Source: a virus. From it: a stretch of DNA of 27,560 nucleotides. The notes under the pieces were generated by a model, which saw nothing but the letters and a program-made list of their open reading frames with translations, did no database searches and was not told the origin of the DNA. Below are positions 1 to 8,375 of this stretch, in pieces (the stretch's first letter is position 1; each line of letters starts with the position of its first letter). Position numbers and translations under genes: made by a program. The stretch covers positions 1-27,560 of the IMG/VR virus record IMGVR_UViG_3300012936_000129; one strand, 5' to 3'.

Positions 1-10
1 CAAACCTGGT

Positions 11-1447
11 TTAGTAAGTTCCGCCGTCAATAATATTTGAGAATACAGGAACTCCACCAGAAGTGGCTGTTTGTAATACAGCACCTGCTGCAGTTGATGC
101 AGCCGTTACATCTAATGCATTACTACCATCTCCATATAGTACACCATTATTTGTAAATGATGTATTACCTGTACCACCTTCTGCAACTGCAAGGGCTGTA
201 CCTAATGTTAATGCTCCTGATACATCTAAACTACCATTTAAATCAACAGTATCGTTTAATACAATAAGATTTGATCCTGCAGCTTCGAGTGTTAAATTGC
301 CTGCTGCACTTTGGATTTTACTTGCATATACCTCGCCAAATTCAGCATCATGCCATGGTGAAGATGCGTCTTCTCCACCTGAGAAGTCTTCATCTTTTGT
401 AAATACAAATCTTTCAGTTTCAATATCAAAACCAAAGAAACCATCTTTGACTGCTGAACCGTCATACCATTTAAATCTAATACCACGGTCTTCGCCATCA
501 TCACTTGATGTATTTTGAGCCAATACCATGACTGGGTCATTTAATGTAACCTCAGTTGTATTAACAGAAGTTGTTGTTCCACTAACTACTAAATTACCAG
601 TAACTGTTAAGTTGTTTCCAATAGTTACATCATTTGGTAATCCAATTGTAACTTCATTGTTAGATACGGCAACTGTTGTTTCATTTGCTGTAGCACTAAA
701 TGTTAATGTTTCACCATTATTAAATGTATCGGTATTAGAACCATCAGATAAAGTAAAACTTGTTGAGAGTGATGCACTGCCAGCAGCTGTTAACCTACCT
801 TTGGCATCTACTGTAAATGTTGGTATTGAAGTTGATCCACCATATGACCCTGCGGTGACTGATGTATCTTGTAGAGCAATTGTTGCGGTTTGACCACTTG
901 ATGTTACTCTAATGTCGTCAGCACCACCTGCAGTGGCACCTTTAATTGTTAATGATTGTGAATCTAAATCAACTGCACCTGTTCCACTGTTACCAGCAAA
1001 ATCTAAATCTTGTGCTGTGACTTGTGAATCTACATAGGACTTAACTGCAAGTGCGGAAGGAATTTGAGCATTTGATGCACCTGATAAAGTTGTGTTTGTA
1101 TTTGCACCTGAGAATACATTACCTGTTCCACCATCTGTATCTACTCTTAAGGCAGAAACATTTAATGCATTAATATAATTATTGGCATTAGTAATAATTG
1201 CACTTGATGCTGTTAATGTACCTGCAGTGTGGTCCAATAAATCAGTAAAATACTTACCACCAATTATTACCTGGTTAGGAGCAGTTCCACCACTATCATC
1301 TCCAGTACCTATATATAGCCTATCTCCACCCGTACCATCAAAATACGAATAGGCCATTTCTCCCGTTTTTAGTATATTACTACCACCACTTAGTGGTACA
1401 CCACTAGTATCAGAAGTTAATATTTTTATTCTTGTTTTTTGTGCCAT
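11..1447 (-). CDS. Tail-fibre-like virion protein, 478 aa
   Basis: This is probably a fibre or fibre-associated structural protein. It is rich in Gly, Thr, Ser, Asn and Ala with short beta-type repeats. Residues about 285-335 hold a module (LVVSGTTTSVNTTEVTLND, then DRGIRFKWYDG) that also occurs in degenerate form in the 2038-aa fibre of this window. The C-terminus carries AEGGTGNTSFTNNGVLYGDG, a motif style common in fibres of marine T4-like phages. The N-terminus (LKTGEMAYSYFDGTGGDRLYIG, in part) resembles the virion-anchoring start of such fibres. The ATG at 1447 is preceded by a strong GGAGGAG site about 10 nt upstream, inside the end of the 82-aa gene. The gene is complete, with TAA at 11-13. 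It is last in a 118/82/478-aa cassette that probably shares the late promoter at 2064. No receptor-binding or enzymatic domain is recognisable. Confidence 0.75.
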   Translation of the reverse strand: MAQKTRIKILTSDTSGVPLSGGSNILKTGEMAYSYFDGTGGDRLYIGTGDDSGGTAPNQVIIGGKYFTDLLDHTAGTLTASSAIITNANNYINALNVSALRVDTDGGTGNVFSGANTNTTLSGASNAQIPSALAVKSYVDSQVTAQDLDFAGNSGTGAVDLDSQSLTIKGATAGGADDIRVTSSGQTATIALQDTSVTAGSYGGSTSIPTFTVDAKGRLTAAGSASLSTSFTLSDGSNTDTFNNGETLTFSATANETTVAVSNNEVTIGLPNDVTIGNNLTVTGNLVVSGTTTSVNTTEVTLNDPVMVLAQNTSSDDGEDRGIRFKWYDGSAVKDGFFGFDIETERFVFTKDEDFSGGEDASSPWHDAEFGEVYASKIQSAAGNLTLEAAGSNLIVLNDTVDLNGSLDVSGALTLGTALAVAEGGTGNTSFTNNGVLYGDGSNALDVTAASTAAGAVLQTATSGGVPVFSNIIDGGTY

Positions 1448-1449
1448 TT

Positions 1450-1698
1450 CTAAAACACTCCTCCGCCTATGGTTAGATTTTCATTTTCTACATTATTTGT
1501 ACTTTCAAATCTAGCCGTTGTTCCGTTAAATTGTAATACTGATCCATCACTTGTTGTGGCAGTATCTACATCTGTTAAATCCCCTAAGGATAAACTGCCT
1601 TGTGATAACTTAACAGTTTGTGCCACAATCTCATTATTTTTTGTGGCCTTTCCTTTTATAGTATTTGTTTGTCTAATTTTTGCCTTTATATTAGCCAT
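1450..1698 (-). CDS. Small fibre-module protein, 82 aa
   Basis: This is a small protein of unknown function. Its first 30 residues are basic (MANIKAKIRQTNTIKGKATK). Residues about 36-70 contain LGDLTDVDTATTSDGSVLQF followed by NGTTARFES, a unit normally found repeated inside long phage tail fibres (the LxDLxDVD...GxVLxFNG pattern). Here that unit makes up most of a free-standing protein. The start codon overlaps the end of the 118-aa gene by 8 nt (1691-1698), so translation is probably coupled. The 478-aa fibre gene begins 2 nt after its stop. A fibre adaptor or an attachment-site protein for the 478-aa fibre is plausible but is an inference from position. Confidence 0.65.
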   Translation of the reverse strand: MANIKAKIRQTNTIKGKATKNNEIVAQTVKLSQGSLSLGDLTDVDTATTSDGSVLQFNGTTARFESTNNVENENLTIGGGVF

Positions 1699-2047
1699 CA
1701 GTAGTTGTTCCTCTTGTTACTCCAGGAGTAACCTCTATTTGTCCTTCAACAACTCTAGTCACTTCACCAGTAGATTGTTTCTTTATTTCTACATCATAAA
1801 CATATCTACCAGCCTTTATACTAGTGGTTGTACTCGCACTCAAACCTATTCTAACAGTACCATTCGAGGCACTGTGAACAGTTGCTGGATTAAAACTTAT
1901 TGCCGTATTAGAGGCATAAGTCTTTCTCATTTGACCTGCGACAACATAACCTGTTAAGTTTAATGCATCTCCTACTGAATCTGTAACATCGATGTCAGCC
2001 TGAAATGTAGTACCTTGGTCGATTACTAAATTAGATATTATCGCCAT
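1691..2047 (-). CDS. Predicted beta-sandwich virion protein, 118 aa
   Basis: This protein of unknown function has alternating hydrophobic beta-strand patterns and no helix-rich segment. Its layout (an N-terminal LVIDQGTTFQADIDVTDSVG, a middle GYVVAGQMRKTY, and YVYDVEIKK followed by VVEGQIEVTPGVT) resembles the small Ig-like or BppU-N-like domains that sit at the base of receptor-binding proteins in many tailed phages. That resemblance is by eye and no catalytic residues are visible. Translation starts at 2047 after the leader AGGTATAGAAG, whose AGG can act as ribosome-binding site. A TATAAATA late promoter lies just upstream at 2064-2071. It overlaps the next gene by 8 nt and is the first gene of the distal fibre cassette. 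Confidence 0.65.
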   Translation of the reverse strand: MAIISNLVIDQGTTFQADIDVTDSVGDALNLTGYVVAGQMRKTYASNTAISFNPATVHSASNGTVRIGLSASTTTSIKAGRYVYDVEIKKQSTGEVTRVVEGQIEVTPGVTRGTTTDG

Positions 2048-2058
2048 CTTCTATACCT

Positions 2059-5000
2059 TTAACTATTTATACTTTTAAGGTTCTCAATCTCGTCCTTAAG
2101 TATTTTATTCTCTTCTTTTAATTCTTTTATTGCTTCTATGAACAAGGCAGATAACTGGTTATAGTCTACAACTTTATGTGTATCTGTTTTATCCATATTC
2201 TCAACTTCTTTTACTGCACTTGGTAATACTTTCTCTACATCTTGTGCAATTACACCTGCAGAGTTCTTACCACTTTCTTTCCAATCAAATGTAACACCAT
2301 CTAATTGTGATACTAATTCTAATGCACCATTTACTACTTGTACATTTTCTTTTAATTTCTTATCAGATGCAACAGTAGTTGAGAATGCAATTACATCTTC
2401 TTTTACATGTAGGTCACCATTTTCTTCCAGTCTTGCTCCTTCTTGTGCACCTGAATAGAACCTTAATCCTACATCTGCATCAGCATGGACAAACTCTGAT
2501 GTATTACCAAAGAATGAATCAGCAGATGTTGATCCTATTCTATGGTCGTTAGCAATACTTATTGTTTTATTATTATTTGATAAAACAATTCCAGAACCTG
2601 CAATATTTTCATTGGCTCCTGAATCAATACCATCAAGTTTGGTTTTATCTGCAGAAGTCATAACACCAGCAACTGATGTAGTTGCCGCATTGATTGTTCC
2701 ATTGTCTCCTTGACTTGAATTAACTACTACGTTACTTGCATTATGAGTAATAGATATATCCATCTCACCAAGTTGAATAAATCTTCCATCTAGGTCAACT
2801 GTCGCCCCTGCATTACCTACACCAGTAAGTGAAAGAATACCATTACTTGTATTAAATGATGCATCATTAATAAAGTCTATATCATTATCATTATTATCTG
2901 TAGAATTAATTACTATCTTGTTTGTACTTGCACTAAATGATACAGTAGTTCCACCAGTACCCTCAAACCTTACTTTATCTTCTGCGTTTACAGTAAACTG
3001 AGTAGCACCACTACTATTTGCAACATCCCAATCTGTAGTATTAGTATCGGTAGATGTTATTCTTATTGTATTTGCATCTTCTGCAATAATTTGAGTCGCA
3101 CCATTTTCTTTAAATAATATATTATCAGCAGTAACTCCATCATGACCACTACCATTTAATCTTGCCTGTGCACCGTCCGCATGAGTATGTGCAGAAATAT
3201 TATATTGATTTTGTGTATTAGTATCATCATTATTATCAGTTGAAGAAATAGTAATTTGTCCATCACTATTTCTAGTTACAGTTGTTGCACCAGCACCTAC
3301 TAATTGTATTGCATCATCTGTCCCGGTTGACGCATCTAAAAATATATTAGGATTAGTATTATTACCACCAGTTTGTTGAGCTTTTAAAGAGTATGTTGTA
3401 TTATCATTATTATCTGCTATAGTAATTGATTGACCTAAGGCAACTGCAGTACCATTAATAGTAATAGAATCATTAACTAATTCTGCATTATCAACACCAC
3501 CATCTTTAATTGTAACATTACCACTCGATACTGCAAAGTTGGCTGTACTAAATTTGGCAATACCTTTATTTGTTGCTGTGGCATCTTCACCTGATATTAC
3601 ACCAGCATTGATATCAATACCTTCTCCTGCAGAGAACTTACCTCTAACATCAGCTGTAGTTAATTGTGTATTCGTATCTGTTGATGTTATTGTTATAACT
3701 CCATCAGCTTCTGATAAAGTTACGTTTGAACCTCCAATAAGTTGTAAATCTTCAGTGGCACCAAGTGTAACATTTGCATTTCCATCATTAGTAGTATCTA
3801 CTTTTATAGTTCTAAATGTATTTGTATCCGTTGTTGCATATCTACCATCTAGGTCAACAGTCAAATTAGTAAGACCTTGTCTTGTCGCGGTTAGTATTCC
3901 ATTACTAGTATTAAAACTTAATCCTGTGACAAAGTTATTTGTTGTTGATACTGAACCAAAAGATAGAGTACCATTACCATCTGTCTGTAATACTTGTCCT
4001 GCAGTTCCATCTGCACAGGCAAGTTCATCTACTGCAATAGAATTACTATCTAATTTTATCTCAACACCATTTGCATTTGCCACAGTAGAAATTGCATTGC
4101 CACCTTGGAAGTCAACAACTTCAGTAGTTGTAATATTATCATTAGAACCTGAATCTGCTTGTAATACCCAATGACTGTAATTATCTGATGCAGGTAAATC
4201 TATAAATTCTATCTGTGAACCAGCAGCCTTTTTAGCCAATACCTGGCCAGTTGTAGCTGTTCCAGCATTTAATTCTGCAAAGTTAATTGTATTAGCATCT
4301 ATATTAGCTACTAAATCAACTTCACCCGAACCATTAAATGATACTGCACTTGCCGTAATATCTCCACTAATTTTAAAGTCTTGAGATGATGCTAATGTTG
4401 TTGCTGTATTTGCATTACCAGCAAGAGCTCCTGTTGATGCATCTAGTATGACTGAGCCTCCGTGTTTTACATCACCAGTTACATCACCTACCAAGGCACC
4501 TCTAAAATTAGGAGCCTCTACATCTTTATTTGATACTAACTTTGTACCTGTATGTTCGTATAGGAATTTTGCAGCCCCTGTATAGTCACCGAACTTAATA
4601 CCTGTTCCATCTGCGTTTGCACTACTAGTAGAACCTTTACCTAGTAGTATTTCTTTATCTGTTATTTCTAAATTATTTGTACTAATAGTTGTAGTTGAAC
4701 CTTCAACTTCTAAATTACCAGCAATCTTAACTGTAGTAGTAGAAGCACCAATTGTAAGGTTATTTTCTCCTACACCATCAAAGATTGTTTTATTACCAGC
4801 TGTTAAATCTAAATCTGTTAGACCTGTAAGTGTTGTATCTGATCCACCTAGAGCAATTGTACTGTTACCAATTGTCAATGATGGATTAAGTATTTTATCA
4901 TTTGTAACTGCATCATCTGCAATCTCGTCTGTATCAACTGCATTATCGGCCAACATGGCATTAGTAATACCAAGAGCCTTAACTCTTAAATTATCTCCAG

Positions 5001-8000
5001 AAACTTCTATAGATGAATTATCTACATTGACATCTATATCCCAAATACCTTGATGTTCTCCGGCAGTACCTGTATCCATTGTAAATGTTGCAGTTACACC
5101 AGATGAGTTTGCATCGGATATTAAATCCTTTGCGTTATAGAATGTTACTACATCAGCTGTATTTGCAATTGGGGTTGAGGCATTACTAAACCCTTTTAGT
5201 CTCCAACCTCTATGTGATGTATTTGATGCACCTGTTCCTACCTGTGTTTCGTCCCAGAAGAAGTCTGCGTCAACAGTAGTTGAAAGTGTTGCACTTGTAT
5301 TTGCACTTCTATCAATTCTTAAACCAGAAATATTTGTATCTGCGTTTAGTGTTAAGAATTGAGTATTAAAGTTTTGAACACTACCACCACTACCAAATGT
5401 AACTGTCGCACCTGATAGGTCTACATTACCTGTAAAAGTTTTATTACCAGTGACTGTTTGTGCACCAGCAAGTCTTAGTACTGATGTATCATCAATATCA
5501 AAGTTTAGTTTACCAGCTCCAGTTCCGTTATCTACATAAGATACCGCGATACCATCTTCTGTATTACCAGAAACCATGGCACCAACAATGTCTTCGATTC
5601 TTTCATCGTTAAGTGTAACATCACCAGAGGTAACAGTAAAGTCTGTGCCATCAAATGTTGCGACACCAGCATTAGTTTCTGTTGCAAGTTCTGCAGATAT
5701 TGTTAAAGTATTATCAGTAATGTCAGTATTAATACCAGCACCAGCACTTACTGTTAGAGTTTCTCCAAGAACAATTGCATGATCAGTTCCACTTTCGGCT
5801 GATATTGTAATTGATGAATGTTGTAATTTATCAACTGGAATATTAGGTGAAAGTTTTCCAGGAGCAATTGAACCCGCCAACATTGCACTAGTAATACCAC
5901 CAGCTTTTACTCTGAGTGAGTCCGAATTAATTTCTATAGATGAATCATCTACATTTACTGCAAAACTTCTATTTTGAGTTAAATTACCACCGCCTGATAA
6001 ACCATCTCCTGCTGTTAATGTTAATGCATTTAAAGCATCTAATTCGTTATTAAGATTTACTAATACTCCAGAGATTGTATTGGCACCAAAAGTTATTGTA
6101 CCTGATGCGTAATCAGCATCTTCTCCAATTTCTGATTCTAATGTTTTAATTGCGACAGTAAGACTAGATGTACCTCCTAGTGAATTAAGTAATGTACCAC
6201 CAGTAAAATTATTACTTCCCACATCACTTTGTAAATCAGTAATACTTGTCTCAACATTGGCAAGTGAACCAAGAGCCAATGTACCATCTATATCTGCATT
6301 ACCACTAATATCTAAAGTAGCGGCATCAAGTTCTCCACTTATAGTGATATTTCTACCACCTGTTATGTCTTTGTTGGAATCTGTAATTATGGCTTTACTT
6401 GCACTTACTGTTCCGTTTGTAATACCATCAATTAAATTAATATCGGCCGCACTTGCAGTTACTCCGTCAAGTATATTTAATTCGTTTGTACTTAGTGTTG
6501 CACCATCTAGGATATTTAATTCTGATGTACTTAATGTTGCACCATCTAAAATATTTAATTCGGCCGCAGTAGAAGATACTGTTGTTCCATTAATTGATAA
6601 TGCATCAGTTTCTAAAGAACCATCAATATCAACATTACCAGATATGTCCAGGTTTGTAAATACTGAAGTTCCTACTGCTGTAATTGAATCATTAAATATT
6701 GCCCTACCGGCATTTGACATATCTAATGTAAGTGCTGTGACACTAGAACCACCATCATTACCAAAAAACTTAATATCGTTGTCTGAACCTTGAGATACTA
6801 TATGCAAACTACCAGAACCATTAGTAAATTTACCAAAACTAGTCCCATTATCTTTAAATAATATATCTCCACCATCTGCATCCAATATTATATCACCTTC
6901 TACATCTAATGTAAAATCTGGAGTTGATATAATCTTCTTGGCAGATGCATCGAATACGCCTTCTATTTCGTTAATTGAACCTACTAGTGTTGTCTTATGG
7001 TCAGTGCCTAATCCTGTAACATCTCCAATGTCTCCTTGAATTTCTTTAATACCACCAACTGCTGTTGTCGCACTATAACCTGTTGCGTCATTGATTTCTG
7101 TATGATCACCAAGTTCTGCTCTTACTTCTTCTATGGCATCTTGGAAACCATCAGCTGATAAACCTGTAAACGATACACTATTTCCTGTACCAAATAAATC
7201 TGTATCAAGTTTATTTAATGCTGTTACTACTTCTTTTGTAGTATAATTACTTTGTAAATTTTCTACAGTACCAATATCATCTTGTAATTCATTTACTGCA
7301 TCTACTAAATCTGTTGCAACTATTGTAATAACATTTGTATTTGCCGCAGGTGTATTTAATTCTACTCCGAATCCATCTGCTGCATAGTTTGTAATGTTAC
7401 CATGATTTACACCAGTAATAGTATCTGATGTACTAGAATTTTTAATTACTGTACTGGCATTAAATGTACCTGTAACTGTTTTAAATGTTAATGTAGTTGA
7501 CGATGCATGATATAAAGTACCAGACCATGTTGCATTACCTGCACTACTACCTTGGAAAACAAAATCTCCTTCATGGAATTCTGATACATCTGGAGTGTTT
7601 AATAATGGTACTAAACCTGCCAAAGGTATAATATGGAAACCATTTGAGGATAGGTCTTGTGTTAATTCTGCAGAGTCCTTTAATACTCTTATTGAACCCA
7701 CAGAATAACTTTCTGAAATTAATCTTATAATATTTGCATGTGCAATAGTTCCTGTGCCGTCTGTTAAATCTTGACCTGTGTTTAAAGTTCCACTAGAATT
7801 TTTAATAAGTAGTTTTGGTTTATTATCTACTGTTGATATTGCAACAAGAGTACAAGTAAAACCACCACTTTGTGATAGTGTATCTCCTACTGCAAATGAT
7901 ACTGGTATTGAAGTACTATCTTTTAGAATAATATATCCACTAGTATTATCCAATGTAACATCTGGTAGTAAACTAAATGTTAAACTATCACCATTATTAT

Positions 8001-8175
8001 CACCACCTATAAACTTACCGCCGTTTGCAGTAGTCGCTGTATAGGTAAAAACTTTATCACTTAAACGAGTGTTATCTAAATTACTATTATCACCAAGGTC
8101 AAAAGAAACCTCATTGGTCTTTTGTCTCCAATCTTCTAGTGTATTATTCTTAAAAACTTTTACTTCGTTTGCCAT
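2059..8175 (-). CDS. Giant tail fibre with C-terminal S74 intramolecular chaperone, 2038 aa
   Basis: This is a long, probably trimeric tail fibre. The N-terminus (about residues 8-29, FKNNTLEDWRQKTNEVSFDL) matches the anchoring start of fibres in marine T4-like phages. The shaft is a long series of low-complexity beta repeats rich in Thr, Asn, Asp, Gly and Ser, including four 13-residue ELNILDG-type repeats (about residues 537-585) and two copies of a FNTSNGIL...VDLDGR(Y/F) unit. The last about 105 residues form a Peptidase_S74 (endosialidase-type) chaperone domain. It has the conserved Ser-Asp of ASDKKLKENV at residues 1937-1938, then SAGVIAQDVEKVLPSAV, and a terminal helix rich in Glu and Lys. 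In this family the domain trimerises the fibre and then cuts itself off at that serine, so the mature fibre should end near residue 1936. The start overlaps the stop of the 66-aa gene (TAATG). Confidence 0.9.
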   Translation of the reverse strand: MANEVKVFKNNTLEDWRQKTNEVSFDLGDNSNLDNTRLSDKVFTYTATTANGGKFIGGDNNGDSLTFSLLPDVTLDNTSGYIILKDSTSIPVSFAVGDTLSQSGGFTCTLVAISTVDNKPKLLIKNSSGTLNTGQDLTDGTGTIAHANIIRLISESYSVGSIRVLKDSAELTQDLSSNGFHIIPLAGLVPLLNTPDVSEFHEGDFVFQGSSAGNATWSGTLYHASSTTLTFKTVTGTFNASTVIKNSSTSDTITGVNHGNITNYAADGFGVELNTPAANTNVITIVATDLVDAVNELQDDIGTVENLQSNYTTKEVVTALNKLDTDLFGTGNSVSFTGLSADGFQDAIEEVRAELGDHTEINDATGYSATTAVGGIKEIQGDIGDVTGLGTDHKTTLVGSINEIEGVFDASAKKIISTPDFTLDVEGDIILDADGGDILFKDNGTSFGKFTNGSGSLHIVSQGSDNDIKFFGNDGGSSVTALTLDMSNAGRAIFNDSITAVGTSVFTNLDISGNVDIDGSLETDALSINGTTVSSTAAELNILDGATLSTSELNILDGATLSTNELNILDGVTASAADINLIDGITNGTVSASKAIITDSNKDITGGRNITISGELDAATLDISGNADIDGTLALGSLANVETSITDLQSDVGSNNFTGGTLLNSLGGTSSLTVAIKTLESEIGEDADYASGTITFGANTISGVLVNLNNELDALNALTLTAGDGLSGGGNLTQNRSFAVNVDDSSIEINSDSLRVKAGGITSAMLAGSIAPGKLSPNIPVDKLQHSSITISAESGTDHAIVLGETLTVSAGAGINTDITDNTLTISAELATETNAGVATFDGTDFTVTSGDVTLNDERIEDIVGAMVSGNTEDGIAVSYVDNGTGAGKLNFDIDDTSVLRLAGAQTVTGNKTFTGNVDLSGATVTFGSGGSVQNFNTQFLTLNADTNISGLRIDRSANTSATLSTTVDADFFWDETQVGTGASNTSHRGWRLKGFSNASTPIANTADVVTFYNAKDLISDANSSGVTATFTMDTGTAGEHQGIWDIDVNVDNSSIEVSGDNLRVKALGITNAMLADNAVDTDEIADDAVTNDKILNPSLTIGNSTIALGGSDTTLTGLTDLDLTAGNKTIFDGVGENNLTIGASTTTVKIAGNLEVEGSTTTISTNNLEITDKEILLGKGSTSSANADGTGIKFGDYTGAAKFLYEHTGTKLVSNKDVEAPNFRGALVGDVTGDVKHGGSVILDASTGALAGNANTATTLASSQDFKISGDITASAVSFNGSGEVDLVANIDANTINFAELNAGTATTGQVLAKKAAGSQIEFIDLPASDNYSHWVLQADSGSNDNITTTEVVDFQGGNAISTVANANGVEIKLDSNSIAVDELACADGTAGQVLQTDGNGTLSFGSVSTTNNFVTGLSFNTSNGILTATRQGLTNLTVDLDGRYATTDTNTFRTIKVDTTNDGNANVTLGATEDLQLIGGSNVTLSEADGVITITSTDTNTQLTTADVRGKFSAGEGIDINAGVISGEDATATNKGIAKFSTANFAVSSGNVTIKDGGVDNAELVNDSITINGTAVALGQSITIADNNDNTTYSLKAQQTGGNNTNPNIFLDASTGTDDAIQLVGAGATTVTRNSDGQITISSTDNNDDTNTQNQYNISAHTHADGAQARLNGSGHDGVTADNILFKENGATQIIAEDANTIRITSTDTNTTDWDVANSSGATQFTVNAEDKVRFEGTGGTTVSFSASTNKIVINSTDNNDNDIDFINDASFNTSNGILSLTGVGNAGATVDLDGRFIQLGEMDISITHNASNVVVNSSQGDNGTINAATTSVAGVMTSADKTKLDGIDSGANENIAGSGIVLSNNNKTISIANDHRIGSTSADSFFGNTSEFVHADADVGLRFYSGAQEGARLEENGDLHVKEDVIAFSTTVASDKKLKENVQVVNGALELVSQLDGVTFDWKESGKNSAGVIAQDVEKVLPSAVKEVENMDKTDTHKVVDYNQLSALFIEAIKELKEENKILKDEIENLKSINS
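2064..2071 (-). promoter_or_regulatory. T4-type late promoter TATAAATA (distal fibre cassette)
   Basis: The minus strand reads TATAAATA here, an exact match to the T4 late-promoter core recognised by the gp55 sigma factor. With the usual -13 to -6 placement, transcription would start near 2058. That leaves a leader of about 11 nt (AGGTATAGAAG) before the ATG at 2047. The octamer overlaps the last codons of the 2038-aa fibre. Close placement before the 118/82/478-aa cassette supports function, but no transcript data are available. Confidence 0.6.
6425..6564 (-). repeat. 39-bp tandem repeats encoding ELNILDG-type units
   Basis: About 3.5 tandem copies of a 39-bp unit lie within the 2038-aa fibre gene. 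In protein order they encode ELNILDGATLSTS, ELNILDGATLSTN, ELNILDGVTASAA and the diverged DINLIDGITNGTV. The first two copies differ by only a few bases, suggesting recent duplication. Such 13-residue units are known from marine phage fibres and probably form a beta-structured shaft segment. Confidence 0.8.
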
Positions 8176-8375
8176 TATTTACCGCCTAAATTTTTCAGTA
8201 GTTCTTTTATTTCAGCCATATCGGCCTTTAGTTCCGAAAATTCTTTATTGAATTCTTCTGTCTTTCTTATCTGTTCGAGTCTATTCTCATACGCAGACCT
8301 ATTAGTATTTATAACTGCGTGAGATGTTATATCTCTTTCTAACCCTACATTATCTTTTATTTTTACTCTATTCAT
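8175..8375 (-). CDS. Small coiled-coil protein, 66 aa, between two giant fibre genes
   Basis: This short protein of unknown function has a mixed N-terminal half (MNRVKIKDNVGLERDITSHA). Residues about 28-62 form a strongly amphipathic, charged helix (ENRLEQIRKTEEFNKEFSEL, then KADMAEIKELLKNLGGK) with heptad-like hydrophobics, fitting a small oligomerising coiled coil. Both junctions are TAATG: its ATG overlaps the stop of the 1809-aa gene at 8375, and its own stop overlaps the ATG of the 2038-aa fibre at 8175. Tight coupling suggests a fixed stoichiometric role with the two giants, for example a fibre chaperone or a joint protein. That is an inference from position only. Confidence 0.75.
   Translation of the reverse strand: MNRVKIKDNVGLERDITSHAVINTNRSAYENRLEQIRKTEEFNKEFSELKADMAEIKELLKNLGGK
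8306..8313 (-). promoter_or_regulatory. Possible T4-type late promoter TATAAATA before the giant fibre gene
   Basis: There is an exact TATAAATA on the minus strand inside the 66-aa gene. Predicted transcription start near 8300 would leave about 125 nt of leader before the fibre ATG at 8175. It could raise fibre expression independently of the 1809-aa gene. The octamer may occur by chance in such AT-rich DNA, so confidence is moderate. Confidence 0.4.

Noticed and set aside
3539-4174. A 211-codon open frame on the plus strand inside the giant fibre gene, and similar ones at 63-518, 6257-6793 and 12432-12878
   Set aside because: They lie opposite repetitive, Thr/Ser/Asn/Ala-rich coding sequence of real minus-strand genes, which rarely contains stops on the other strand. 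Their products are low-complexity Val/Pro/Ser-rich with no recognisable domain and no good ribosome-binding sites.
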